DNA of 10,297 bases, from the NCBI GenBank assembly GCA_003224195.1, contig QHYP01000153.1, positions 1 to 10,297 of the forward strand, given 5' to 3'. Position numbers and translations under genes: made by a program. The stretch is from Acidobacteriota bacterium. GTDB taxonomy: Bacteria > Acidobacteriota > Terriglobia > Acidiferrales > UBA7541. Below the pieces are notes generated by a model that was given only the letters and a program-made list of their open reading frames with translations, made no database searches and was not told where the DNA came from. Position 1 is the first letter of the stretch, and every line of letters starts with the position of its first letter. Positions 1-6,580 of the stretch are shown piece after piece.

Positions 1-1
1 G

Positions 2-505
2 CCCTTCTTCGGCGGGCTGACCTACAACCAAGCGCTGGCCATCGATCACAACGCGGGCGTGAACGGAATTGACTTGGCGATCAGCCAGTTCGGGCTCGAC
101 GCGGTGGTTTCAGCGACGGACAATCCGGCGTGGTCCACCGACCTGCTCTACGGCGACCACTTCATCTTCGGAACGTCGGGCTTGGCAGCGGGGCCGGGAT
201 ACCCAATCGTCCAGGTGCCGGCGGGTTTTCCTATGCTCTGCGCGTCACCTACGCAGCCGACAAACTGCACGCAATACGGTGTTCCGCTCGGGATCAGCTT
301 CTTCGGCACGGCGTTCAGTGAGCCTACACTGATCAAGCTGGCGTCGGGCTTCGAGGCGGCAACGCAGGTGCGCGCTCACAACCTGCCGACGTTCGCGGCG
401 ACCGCGCCCTCGACGAATGTCCAGGGTACGACGCTCACGGCTCCGCACCGGCATGCGGCTCCGCCAGCAAGTGCGAACGCGAAGAAGGTGCCGCATCACC
501 TGTAG
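2..505 (+). CDS. Amidase-signature family hydrolase, C-terminal part
   Basis: The frame is open from the window edge to the stop TAG at 503-505, so only the last 167 residues are seen. They carry the typical C-terminal pattern of amidase-signature enzymes: the substrate-pocket segment with 'DAVVSATDNPAW', then 'TSGLAAGPGYPIVQVPAGF', 'GVPLGISFFG' and 'SEPTLIKLASGFEAAT'. The family hydrolyses amides with a Ser-cisSer-Lys triad. That triad and the Gly/Ser-rich signature lie upstream of the window, so catalytic competence cannot be judged. A short insert holding two Cys (near 239 and 270) could form a disulfide, which would fit an exported enzyme. The last 35 or so residues after 'HNLPTF' are a low-complexity Ala/Pro/Thr/His tail not typical of the family core. 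The substrate cannot be inferred. Confidence 0.9.
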   Translation, partial: PFFGGLTYNQALAIDHNAGVNGIDLAISQFGLDAVVSATDNPAWSTDLLYGDHFIFGTSGLAAGPGYPIVQVPAGFPMLCASPTQPTNCTQYGVPLGISFFGTAFSEPTLIKLASGFEAATQVRAHNLPTFAATAPSTNVQGTTLTAPHRHAAPPASANAKKVPHHL

Positions 506-518
506 CTAGCTGTCTTTG

Positions 519-570
519 CGCGATCTCGTTCAGGAATACCGCTGGTTGTGGTGGAACTGAACGAGACGCG
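519..570. repeat. Long stem-loop 3' of the amidase gene
   Basis: TCTCGTTCAG at 524-533 is the exact reverse complement of CTGAACGAGA at 557-566. After a single bulged A (523), CGCG 519-522 also pairs with CGCG 567-570, giving a 14-bp stem around a 23-nt loop. It starts 13 nt after the amidase stop codon. No T-run follows on either strand, so it is not a classical intrinsic terminator. It could protect the 3' end of the mRNA, act as a Rho-type or bidirectional terminator, or be a dispersed repeat. Confidence 0.6.
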
Positions 571-629
571 TGAAAATCTTGGCCGTGCCGATGACCGCCG
601 GTCTTGGTGCCGATGTCGGCTACTGCCTT

Positions 630-647
630 CTTGCGGAGCTCCGCAAG
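630..647. terminator. 18-bp perfect palindrome, possible weak terminator
   Basis: CTTGCGGAGCTCCGCAAG equals its own reverse complement. As RNA it folds into a 7-bp GC-rich stem with an AGCT loop and is followed on the plus strand by TTT. The T-tract is too short for a strong intrinsic terminator. It may still end amidase transcription or serve as a protein-binding site. Confidence 0.3.
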
Positions 648-726
648 TTTCGGTAGAAGTCCGCGCTCGGCATTTCAGGCCGCCACGCGATAACTCCCGT
701 ATGGTCGGCAATTCGGAAACTGCCCA

Positions 727-752
727 CTGTCCGTTTCCTGCGGGACAGGAAG
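727..752. repeat. Two overlapping alternative hairpins
   Basis: CTGTCC 727-732 pairs with GGACAG 743-748. TTCCTG 735-740 pairs with CAGGAA 746-751. The two stems share bases 746-748 and each encloses part of the other, so only one can form at a time. They lie just upstream of the putative cupin promoter and so could be a DNA operator or a terminator/antiterminator for readthrough RNA. Confidence 0.35.
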
Positions 753-753
753 C

Positions 754-782
754 TTGTTGGACGATTGCGCCGCAACTATACT
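754..782 (+). promoter_or_regulatory. Candidate sigma-70-type promoter of the cupin gene
   Basis: The -10-like TATACT at 777-782 matches the consensus at five of six positions. A weak -35 TTGTTG at 754-759 lies exactly 17 bp upstream. Transcription would begin near 789 and give a leader of about 18 nt containing the ribosome-binding site AGGGGG (792-797) before ATG 807. Confidence 0.45.
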
Positions 783-806
783 GGCGGGCAAAGGGGGATG
801 GAAGTC

Positions 807-1487
807 ATGCGCATGTTCTTATTGTTTGTCCTGGCGCTGGCGTTGCCACTCCCGGCGCAGGATCCAGCCGTTGTAAACCCAAAGATCGTCAAAGTGGAAT
901 TCGAGAACGACCGGGTGAGGGTCCTGCGAGTGCGCCTCGGCCCGCACGAGCGCCTCGCCATGCACTCGCACCCTGCTTCAGCCATCGTGCGGCTGACGGA
1001 ACGCTCCGCGCGCGTAATCGCTCCCGACGGATCTTCGAGGGACGTGCAGGGCAGCGCCGGCGAATTCACCTGGCAAGAGCCAACGACGCACGCCGTGGAA
1101 AATCTGAGGAACCAGCCGATGGAAAACATCGAAATCGAGTTCAAGAAAGCTGCGGCGCCGTCTATCGCTGCTTCGGCGCCTGTCCATCCGGCGGCGCCCG
1201 GTCCGTCCGGGGAGCCGGTTGCGCTGCAGGATGAACCGCATCACCGGTGGAGGTTCGAGAATCAATATACGCGGGTCCTCGAAGTGGTGCTCGCGCCTGG
1301 AGAATCGGTGAGGCTCAACCAAGCTGTCGTGCAGAGACAATACCTCGGAAAGGAATGGGAGGCGCCAGAGCGGCTGGAGGCTGGCGGAGTCCATTTTGCG
1401 GAGGGCACGAAGAAACCGTACACGCATCGAGTGAAGAACGTGGGTTCGACGACCTTTCACGTATACGATATCGAATTGCTGCCATGA
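807..1487 (+). CDS. Secreted two-repeat cupin-like protein
   Basis: The 226-residue protein begins with a signal peptide (residues 1-18, MRMFLLFVLALALPLPAQ), so it is probably exported. ATG 807 is preferred over ATG 798 and an upstream TTG because AGGGGG at 792-797 is spaced well only for 807. Repeat 1 (about 27-112) has cupin features: the H53-x-H55 pair after 'GPHERLAM' and H95-xxx-N99 in 'THAVEN', which together could bind a metal. A Pro/Ala linker (117-135) leads to repeat 2 (about 147-224). It repeats the opening 'FENxxxRVLxVxLxPxE' and keeps H207-xxx-N211 ('THRVKN') but has lost the first HxH motif. The second half therefore looks like a degenerate, structural cupin. No substrate can be assigned. 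The gene stands alone between the amidase end and convergent tag. Confidence 0.8.
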   Translation: MRMFLLFVLALALPLPAQDPAVVNPKIVKVEFENDRVRVLRVRLGPHERLAMHSHPASAIVRLTERSARVIAPDGSSRDVQGSAGEFTWQEPTTHAVENLRNQPMENIEIEFKKAAAPSIAASAPVHPAAPGPSGEPVALQDEPHHRWRFENQYTRVLEVVLAPGESVRLNQAVVQRQYLGKEWEAPERLEAGGVHFAEGTKKPYTHRVKNVGSTTFHVYDIELLP

Positions 1488-1520
1488 GTCTAGCCGGGCG
1501 ACGTATCCCGATGCGCGACG

Positions 1521-2108
1521 CTACTTGTTCAAGTCCTGGTAGCGGAAACACGAAATCAGGTGGTCGTTCACCATGCCGGTGGCCTGCATGTGGGCGTAGC
1601 AGATGGTTGAGCCGACGAAGCGAAAGCCGCGCTGGCGCAGGTCTTTGCTGAGGACGTCCGACTCTTTCGTTGATGAGGGAATCTGCTTGAGGCCTCGCCA
1701 GGCGTTTTGGCGCGGCTTGCCGTTCACAAAGCGCCAGATGTAAGCATCGAAAGAGCCGAACTCATCACGCACTCTCAAAAACGCTTTCGCGTTGGAGATG
1801 GCGGCTTCGATCTTCAAACGGTTGCGGATGATTCCGGGGTCTTTCAAAAGTGACTTCACTTTTCGCTTGTCGTAGCGGGCGACGCGTTCGGGATCGAATT
1901 GATCGAAGACTTCGCGATAGCGCCCGCGCTTGCGGAGAATCGTGTCCCAACTCAGGCCGGCCTGCGCACCTTCGAGGATGAGAAATTCGAAGAGTTTTCG
2001 ATCCTCGTGGACCGGAACGCCCCATTCCTCATCGTGGTAAGGAATGTTGATCTCGCTCTTGGCCCAAGGGCAGCGGATCGCGGCTGCGTTTTGCTGCGAA
2101 TTATTCAT
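1521..2108 (-). CDS. tag: DNA-3-methyladenine glycosylase I
   Basis: This base-excision repair enzyme cuts 3-methyladenine from alkylated DNA and acts on the chromosome in the cytoplasm. The 195-residue product closely follows E. coli Tag (187 residues). With ATG 2108 as residue 1, it has 'RCPW' (Cys13), 'YHDEEWGVP' (Tyr24, His25), 'LEGAQAGLSW' with the acidic Glu46, 'FDPERVA', 'GFRFVGSTICYAHMQATG', and the C-terminal His183...Cys187. The Cys13, His25, His183 and Cys187 set corresponds to the zinc site of Tag. A TTG start at 2129 would add seven residues, but neither start has a clear ribosome-binding site and the ATG fits the family length better. It lies 141 bp downstream of the thioredoxin gene on the same strand and may be read from the glgA/thioredoxin transcript. 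Its 3' end faces the cupin gene across 33 bp. Confidence 0.95.
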   Translation of the reverse strand: MNNSQQNAAAIRCPWAKSEINIPYHDEEWGVPVHEDRKLFEFLILEGAQAGLSWDTILRKRGRYREVFDQFDPERVARYDKRKVKSLLKDPGIIRNRLKIEAAISNAKAFLRVRDEFGSFDAYIWRFVNGKPRQNAWRGLKQIPSSTKESDVLSKDLRQRGFRFVGSTICYAHMQATGMVNDHLISCFRYQDLNK

Positions 2109-2249
2109 GCGAAGGAGATTGCGCGGCAATTGAGCTGCGAATTGGTGGAAGGGCCAGACTCATCACAGTGCCGAATGCGGCGGAGGACGCAGCCATAGAA
2201 ACTGGAGCGGACGACAGCAGCGTGGCCGCGTGCCGCCCGCGAAGCTCGC

Positions 2250-2588
2250 TCACTGCGCGAGGTGGCGGTCGAGGACCTTGGCGATCTGTTCCTTGGGCAC
2301 GGCGCCGACGATCTGATCAACGACCTGTCCACCTTTGAAGAGCAGCAGCGTGGGAATGCCGCGGATGTTAAACCGGAAGGCGGAATTCTGCGCTTCATCC
2401 ACGTTGAGCTTCGCGACCTTCACTTTTCCAGCGTAATCATGCGCGATTTCGGCCACGGTGGGCGCGAGCATGAGGCACGGACGGCACCACTCGGCCCAGA
2501 AATCAACAACCACGGGCTGCGTATTGCTGGCCGTGATGACTTCGACTTCGAAGTTTCCATCGTTCACTGCCTGAATGTTATCTGCCAT
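2250..2588 (-). CDS. trxA: Thioredoxin with WCRPC active site
   Basis: A small cytoplasmic dithiol-disulfide oxidoreductase of 112 residues, the usual thioredoxin length. It has the full fold signature: 'VVVDFWAEWCRPC' with the buried Asp29 and redox Cys35/Cys38, 'KLNVDEAQNSAFRFNIRGIPTLLLF' with cis-Pro79, and 'GAVPKEQIAKVL'. The active site reads WCRPC where canonical thioredoxin has WCGPC. The dipeptide between the cysteines influences redox potential, so this may be a specialised paralogue and not the main TrxA. There is no signal peptide. ATG 2588 lacks a nearby Shine-Dalgarno; it is preceded by an A-rich stretch (AACAATAACAAAAC). It lies 54 bp downstream of glgA on the same strand and is probably cotranscribed. 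Confidence 0.93.
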   Translation of the reverse strand: MADNIQAVNDGNFEVEVITASNTQPVVVDFWAEWCRPCLMLAPTVAEIAHDYAGKVKVAKLNVDEAQNSAFRFNIRGIPTLLLFKGGQVVDQIVGAVPKEQIAKVLDRHLAQ

Positions 2589-2642
2589 GTTTTGTTATTG
2601 TTACAGCCCCCGAGCGCCTCGGAGGATCTCCTTTCCCCGACA

Positions 2643-4130
2643 TCAATTAGATGTTGCGACAGAGATTTGGTTTCGGCCAGCTTGCCCTGAGCCGCGGAGG
2701 GCCCGGGCGGCCTCGTAGAGTTTGCCATACTCGGCGGCCGAAGCCTGCCAGGAAAAATCTTTGGCCATGCCGTTGAGCTGGATGCGCCGCCAGACGCGTT
2801 CGTGCGCAAAGTGATGCAGCGCTTCGCGAATGCTCTGAAGCATCGCCTCGCCGGAGTAGGCCGTGAACTTGAAGCCGGTGCCCGCGCCGTGCTGCAGATC
2901 GAAAGGCTCGATGGTGTCGTCGAGCCCGCCCGTAGCGCGCACAATGGGCACGGTGCCGTAGCGCAAGCTGTACATCTGATTGAGACCGGAAGGCTCGTAG
3001 CGCGAGGGCATCAGGAACATGTCGGCGCCGGCTTCGATCTTGTGCGCGACGGCGTTGTCGTAGGCGATTCTTACGGCCACGCGCTCCGGGAACCGCACAG
3101 CGAGCTTGCGGAAGAGCTCTTCGTAGCGCGGCTCGCCCGTACCGAGCGCAACCAATGCAACATCCTCTTTCATGATTTCGTTGGCCTTCTCTGCGATCAG
3201 ATCGAAACCCTTCTGATCGGCGAACCGCGACACGATGCCGACAAGCGGCCGTTTCCGATTCTCGGGCGGCAGGCCAAACTCTTGCAAGAGGTCCAGCTTG
3301 CAGACCTGCTTGCCCGCCATATTCTCGGCGGAATATTTTGCAGCGATGAAAGCGTCATTTTCGGGGCTCCACGCCGAGTAGTCCACGCCGTTGAGGATGC
3401 CTACCAGGCGGTCGGCGCGGCTGCGCACCAAGCCGTCGAGACCGTGGCCATATTCCGCCGTCTGAATCTCCTGAGCGTATTTGCGGCTCACGGTCGTCAA
3501 ATAGTCGGAATAGACCAGGCCACCCTTCAGGAAATTCACTTTGCCGAAGAATTCAATCCCGGCGGGATGAAAAATCTCCGCGGGGATGCCTGCGCGCGCC
3601 AAAACCTCGCTGGCGAACAGGCCGTGGTAGCCCATGTTGTGGATCGTCAAAACGGCGGGAAGATTGCCGACGACGGGATCTTCCGCATATTGCGTGCGCA
3701 ACAGCACGGGCACAAGCGCAGCCTGCCAGTCGTGGCAATGGATCAGGTCCGCCGGCCAGACGTGCTTGGCCACCTCAATCGCCGCGCGGGAAAGCTCGCT
3801 GAAGCGCTCCGGATTGTCGGGATAATCGCGGCCGCCTTCGCCGTAGAGCTGCGGGCGGTCAAAATAAGCGGGGTCCTCCACGAAGAAATAACGGACGCCG
3901 GCGATTTCCGTCCCGTCGGCGATGGCTGGAAACCGCAGTTTGCCGCCAAGGGAAATCGTCAAGCTGGGGAGCACGATGGTAGACGCCTTCGTGCCGCGGT
4001 AGCGCGGCAAAACGACGGCCACCTCGTGACCCAGCTGGACAAGCGCCTTGGGGAGAGCTTCGACGACGTCGGCAAGCCCGCCGGTCTTAGAGAACGGCAG
4101 TCCTTCGGAGGCGACAAAGAGAATCCTCAT
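2643..4130 (-). CDS. glgA: Glycogen synthase (ADP-glucose type, GT5)
   Basis: Transfers glucose from ADP-glucose to the non-reducing end of alpha-1,4-glucan in bacterial glycogen storage. The 495-residue protein is slightly longer than E. coli GlgA (477). The N-terminal GT-B domain opens with 'MRILFVASEGLPFSKTGGLADVV', holding the ADP-glucose-binding Lys15 in the KTGGL motif. It continues with 'IHCHDWQAALVP' and 'LTIHNMGYHG'. The C-terminal domain has 'GIVSRFADQKGFDLI' and 'PSRYEPSGLNQMYSLRYGTVPIVRATGGL', with the family's catalytic Glu at 379. The last 20 residues are a non-conserved tail. ATG 4130 gives the conserved N-terminus without extra residues; the ribosome-binding site is weak. It is divergent from rsmA across 140 bp. 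No other glg gene is in the window. Thioredoxin follows directly on the same strand. Confidence 0.96.
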   Translation of the reverse strand: MRILFVASEGLPFSKTGGLADVVEALPKALVQLGHEVAVVLPRYRGTKASTIVLPSLTISLGGKLRFPAIADGTEIAGVRYFFVEDPAYFDRPQLYGEGGRDYPDNPERFSELSRAAIEVAKHVWPADLIHCHDWQAALVPVLLRTQYAEDPVVGNLPAVLTIHNMGYHGLFASEVLARAGIPAEIFHPAGIEFFGKVNFLKGGLVYSDYLTTVSRKYAQEIQTAEYGHGLDGLVRSRADRLVGILNGVDYSAWSPENDAFIAAKYSAENMAGKQVCKLDLLQEFGLPPENRKRPLVGIVSRFADQKGFDLIAEKANEIMKEDVALVALGTGEPRYEELFRKLAVRFPERVAVRIAYDNAVAHKIEAGADMFLMPSRYEPSGLNQMYSLRYGTVPIVRATGGLDDTIEPFDLQHGAGTGFKFTAYSGEAMLQSIREALHHFAHERVWRRIQLNGMAKDFSWQASAAEYGKLYEAARALRGSGQAGRNQISVATSN

Positions 4131-4150
4131 GCGTGCAACCGGAATTACCT

Positions 4151-4179
4151 ACGCTAACGGACGCGCGACGGGCCGTCAA
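4151..4179 (-). promoter_or_regulatory. Candidate promoter of glgA-trxA(-tag)
   Basis: On the minus strand a good -35 TTGACG (complement of 4174-4179) is followed after exactly 17 bp by a poor -10 TAGCGT (complement of 4151-4156). Transcription would begin near 4144. A short palindrome, GACGG/CCGTC at 4167-4177, overlaps the -35. A bulged hairpin (TGA/CGAT...ATCG/TCA, 4199-4217) lies further up in the same divergent gap. The weak -10 keeps confidence low. Confidence 0.3.
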
Positions 4180-4270
4180 GCCGCTCCGCAAGTAAAGGTG
4201 ACGCGATTTTATCGTCAAGAGAGGCAGCCCGACGTGCCCTTTCTCCGTTGCTGCTACACTCTTGCGCGAG

Positions 4271-5092
4271 ATGGCGAGGCAGCGGCTCGGGCAACATTTT
4301 CTAGTAGACGCGGGCTGGCGCGACAAGATCGCGCGGGCCATCGGGATTTCTCCTCGCGCGATGGGCGGAGCGCAAGAGCAGAGCGCAGATAAGTGCTGGA
4401 TTGAAATCGGCGCGGGTCACGGCGAAATGACCGGGCACCTCGCCGCGACGGGCGCGGCGGTTTACGCGATTGAGCTGGATCTCAAGTTCGCCGAGCGGCT
4501 CAAAAGACTTCGCGAGCGTTTCCCAAAGCTGACAGTTGTTCCCGGCGATGCCCTTCAAGTGGATCTCTTGAAAATTGCCGCAGGGCACCGCATGCGAATC
4601 TACGGGAATTTGCCGTACTACATCACGTCGCCCATTCTGCACCGCATGTTCGAGTTTGCGGCGGAGATCGACGAGATGCATTTCGTCGTGCAACTCGAGG
4701 TCGCCCGGCGCCTGACCGCCAGCCCGGGCAGCCGGCTCTATGGCTATCTCTCCGTGGCGGTGCAATTTTACACGCGGCCCGAGTTTGTGCTGCGCTTGCC
4801 CCGCGGCGCGTTTCGTCCGCCGCCGGAAGTGGCCTCGGCGCTCGTGACGCTGCGCTTGCCGGGCGAGCGGACGCGCTTGCAGCTTGCGGACGAAGGGAGG
4901 TTCCTCGATTTCGTGAAGCTGTGTTTCGCGCAAAAGCGCAAAACGTTGGTGAACAACTTGCGCACGCTGGCCGTTCCTGAACTCGTTCGGGAGGCGCTGG
5001 CAGCCCTCAAAGTCCGAAGCGACACTCGCGCCGAGCAACTCGCCGTCGCACAGTTCGCTGCACTCTTCCGGCGACTCATCCCGGAAGGCTAA
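4271..5092 (+). CDS. rsmA: 16S rRNA (A1518/A1519) dimethyladenosine transferase
   Basis: RsmA/KsgA uses S-adenosylmethionine to dimethylate two adjacent adenines near the 3' end of 16S rRNA, a late step of 30S maturation. The 273-residue protein has the whole family pattern: 'RLGQHFL' (5-11), SAM-binding motif I 'EIGAGHGEMT' (45-54), the acidic Glu68 ending strand 2, 'GDAL' with Asp93, catalytic motif IV 'NLPYY' (113-117), 'SRLYGYLSV', 'FRPPPEVASA' (181-190) and 'KRKTLVNNL'. A short Gly/Ala/Gln-rich insert (28-40) precedes motif I. Of two in-frame starts, ATG 4271 is preferred over TTG 4262 because it gives the usual N-terminus. No strong Shine-Dalgarno is present. A -10-like TACACT at 4255-4260 would leave almost no leader. 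Its stop overlaps that of the convergent phosphodiesterase gene by four bases. Confidence 0.96.
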   Translation: MARQRLGQHFLVDAGWRDKIARAIGISPRAMGGAQEQSADKCWIEIGAGHGEMTGHLAATGAAVYAIELDLKFAERLKRLRERFPKLTVVPGDALQVDLLKIAAGHRMRIYGNLPYYITSPILHRMFEFAAEIDEMHFVVQLEVARRLTASPGSRLYGYLSVAVQFYTRPEFVLRLPRGAFRPPPEVASALVTLRLPGERTRLQLADEGRFLDFVKLCFAQKRKTLVNNLRTLAVPELVREALAALKVRSDTRAEQLAVAQFAALFRRLIPEG

Positions 5093-5835
5093 CCTTGTTT
5101 AGAATTCCCTTCCCCAGTGCGTTTATCCTTGGCGGCGGCCAGCAAGCGATCCGGATAATCGGTAATGATTCCGTCCACGCCGGCGGCGATGAGCGAGCGC
5201 ATGTGCGCGGGATGATTGACTGTCCAGCAAACGAGCTGCAAATCCTTGCGTCGCGCTTCCTCGAGCAAGGCGGGGGTCACGAGATTGCCGCGGACCGCGA
5301 GCTGGCGCGCGCCAACGCCGACCGCGCGCTCGAAGAGGTTGTCGAGCGACCCGTCATAAAGGAGCGCGGTCATGAGGGTCGACTCGCTCCGCCGAAGCGA
5401 TTCGAGCACCCGCGGCTCAAAAGACATGACGACGGCGCGGGGAATCTCGCCAGATTGTCGGAGCGCATGAACGAGGGCATGTTCCGTCCCCCAGGAATCG
5501 CTCAGTTTCAATTCGAGGTAAAACACCACGTCGTTACGCCGGGAAAAATCGAGAATCTCATCGAGTGTGGGAATGCGTTCCCCGGCAAAGTCGCTGCCGA
5601 ACCAGGAGCCCGCGTCCAACTGGCGAAGCTCCGCGAGCGTATGCTCGTGCACCGCCCCGCGGCCGTTGGTGGTGCGCTCGAGCGTATCGTCGTGCAGGGC
5701 GAGGAAGTGCGCGTCGCGCGAAAGATGCAAGTCGGTTTCAATGAACGTCGCGCCCAACGCCACGGCGCGCCGGAAGGCAGCCGACGTATTTTCCGGCGCG
5801 TAACCGGAAGCTCCGCGATGCGCGATCATCAACAT
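5089..5835 (-). CDS. ugpQ: Glycerophosphodiester phosphodiesterase
   Basis: Hydrolyses glycerophosphodiesters (deacylated phospholipids) to glycerol-3-phosphate and an alcohol. The 248-residue protein has the length and order of E. coli UgpQ (247) and no signal peptide, so it is probably cytosolic. Visible active-site pattern of the GDPD TIM barrel: 'IAHRGASGYAPENT' (His6, Arg7, Glu15), 'ETDLHLSRD' (Glu33, Asp35), 'LHDDTLERTTNG' (His48), 'DAGSWFG', 'YLELK' (Glu109, Lys111) and C-terminal 'CWTVNHP' and 'GVDGIITDYPDRL'. This matches the metal-binding and general acid/base residues known for the family. ATG 5835 and ATG 5829 are both possible; neither has a clear ribosome-binding site. No ugp or glp transporter is adjacent, so the symbol rests on similarity and length only. 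Substrate specificity is unknown. Confidence 0.93.
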   Translation of the reverse strand: MLMIAHRGASGYAPENTSAAFRRAVALGATFIETDLHLSRDAHFLALHDDTLERTTNGRGAVHEHTLAELRQLDAGSWFGSDFAGERIPTLDEILDFSRRNDVVFYLELKLSDSWGTEHALVHALRQSGEIPRAVVMSFEPRVLESLRRSESTLMTALLYDGSLDNLFERAVGVGARQLAVRGNLVTPALLEEARRKDLQLVCWTVNHPAHMRSLIAAGVDGIITDYPDRLLAAAKDKRTGEGNSKQG

Positions 5836-5940
5836 GGTAGAGTTATGGCCGCGCGTCGGAGCCTGAGGCTTCCACCGGCGCCCGGCTTGTGTATGCTAAC
5901 AGACGCGCGGAAGACCCGGGTGTGCGACCGGGAAACTGCG

Positions 5941-5984
5941 CTCCGTAGTGAAATGACCGGGCGCGCCGGTTCCACGGAGAGGAG
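5941..5984 (+). promoter_or_regulatory. Structured leader and ribosome-binding site of the BON gene
   Basis: CTCCGT 5941-5946 pairs exactly with ACGGAG 5974-5979. Nested within, ACCGG 5956-5960 pairs with CCGGT 5966-5970. The outer stem abuts the Shine-Dalgarno AGGAG at 5980-5984, which is well spaced for ATG 5991, and takes up a second GGAG of the purine-rich tract. Three GACC(C)GGG motifs at 5913, 5926 and 5955 lie in the same leader. This could modulate translation; it is seen only as sequence complementarity. Confidence 0.35.
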
Positions 5985-5990
5985 ACGACA

Positions 5991-6560
5991 ATGCACAAGT
6001 CGGTTCTTAGGACCCTGTTGGTGATGTTCCTCGTTCCGCTTGCCGGCGCTGTTGCGATCCACGCGCAGCCTCAGCAGAAGAAGCAGCGCCCGAGCGAACC
6101 GCAAACGGAAGAAAAGCTCGCCCGGGAGGTGCGCCATCAACTGATTCTGCTTCCGTACTATTCCGTGTTTGACAATCTAGAGTTCTCCGTCAAGAACGAT
6201 GTCGTCACACTCGCGGGACAGGTAGTGCGTCCAACGCTGAAGTCGGATGCGGAAGCCACCGTCAAGAGCATCGAAGGCGTCGCGCAAGTGGTGAACAACA
6301 TCGAGGTCTTGCCGCTCTCCCCCAACGACGACCGCCTGCGGCGCGCGCTGTACCGCCGAATTTACGGCAACCCGACGCTGCAGCAGTATTCCTTGCAAGC
6401 AGTGCCGCCGATCCACATCATCGTCAAGAATGGGAACGTCACGCTGGTCGGCGTCGTGGCGACGGAGATGGAAAAAAACGTCGCCGGAATCAGCGCCAAT
6501 GCCGTCTCGGGCGTCTTCTCCGTCGATAACCAGCTGAAGGTCGAGAGCAAGAAGAATTAG
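5991..6560 (+). CDS. Secreted protein with two BON domains
   Basis: The 189-residue protein starts with a signal peptide (about 1-25, ending 'AIHAQ'), so it is predicted to reach the periplasm or envelope. A short Gln/Lys/Pro-rich linker follows, then BON domain 1 (about 42-108, with 'NDVVTLAGQV' and 'SIEGVAQVVNNIEV') and BON domain 2 (about 113-187, with 'NGNVTLVGVV' and 'GVFSVDNQLKV'). BON domains (as in OsmY) bind phospholipid surfaces and stabilise the envelope; no enzymatic motif is present. The start is secured by AGGAG at 5980-5984. The gene is divergent from the phosphodiesterase gene and its 3' end faces the IclR gene across 20 bp. A role in envelope stress is inferred from family only. 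Confidence 0.9.
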   Translation: MHKSVLRTLLVMFLVPLAGAVAIHAQPQQKKQRPSEPQTEEKLAREVRHQLILLPYYSVFDNLEFSVKNDVVTLAGQVVRPTLKSDAEATVKSIEGVAQVVNNIEVLPLSPNDDRLRRALYRRIYGNPTLQQYSLQAVPPIHIIVKNGNVTLVGVVATEMEKNVAGISANAVSGVFSVDNQLKVESKKN

Positions 6561-6580
6561 GCGCGCCAATCCACGTGCCC

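Larger units (their letters stand above)
506..806. other. Non-coding gap with several inverted repeats
   Basis: I see no convincing gene in these 301 bases. Frames that stay open here lack a ribosome-binding site and any recognisable protein pattern. The stretch holds a long bulged stem-loop (519-570), a perfect 18-bp palindrome (630-647), two overlapping alternative hairpins (727-752) and a candidate promoter (754-782) for the cupin gene. Two loosely similar segments around 577-592 and 602-616 both contain TCTTGG followed by TGCCGATG, suggesting a small degenerate duplication. Confidence 0.6.

Noticed and set aside
548..1234. A 228-codon plus-strand frame starting in the gap and overlapping the cupin gene
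   Set aside because: The overlapping cupin frame has a signal peptide, motifs and a ribosome-binding site; this one has none and is Arg/Ala/Pro biased.
2802..4157. A 451-codon open frame on the plus strand opposite glgA
   Set aside because: It is fully antisense to a clear glgA, has no recognisable protein pattern, and arises from GC-rich codon usage that removes stops on the other strand.
5095..6024. A 309-codon plus-strand frame opposite the phosphodiesterase gene
   Set aside because: It is antisense to a well-supported gene, rich in Arg, and runs into the BON gene in the wrong frame.
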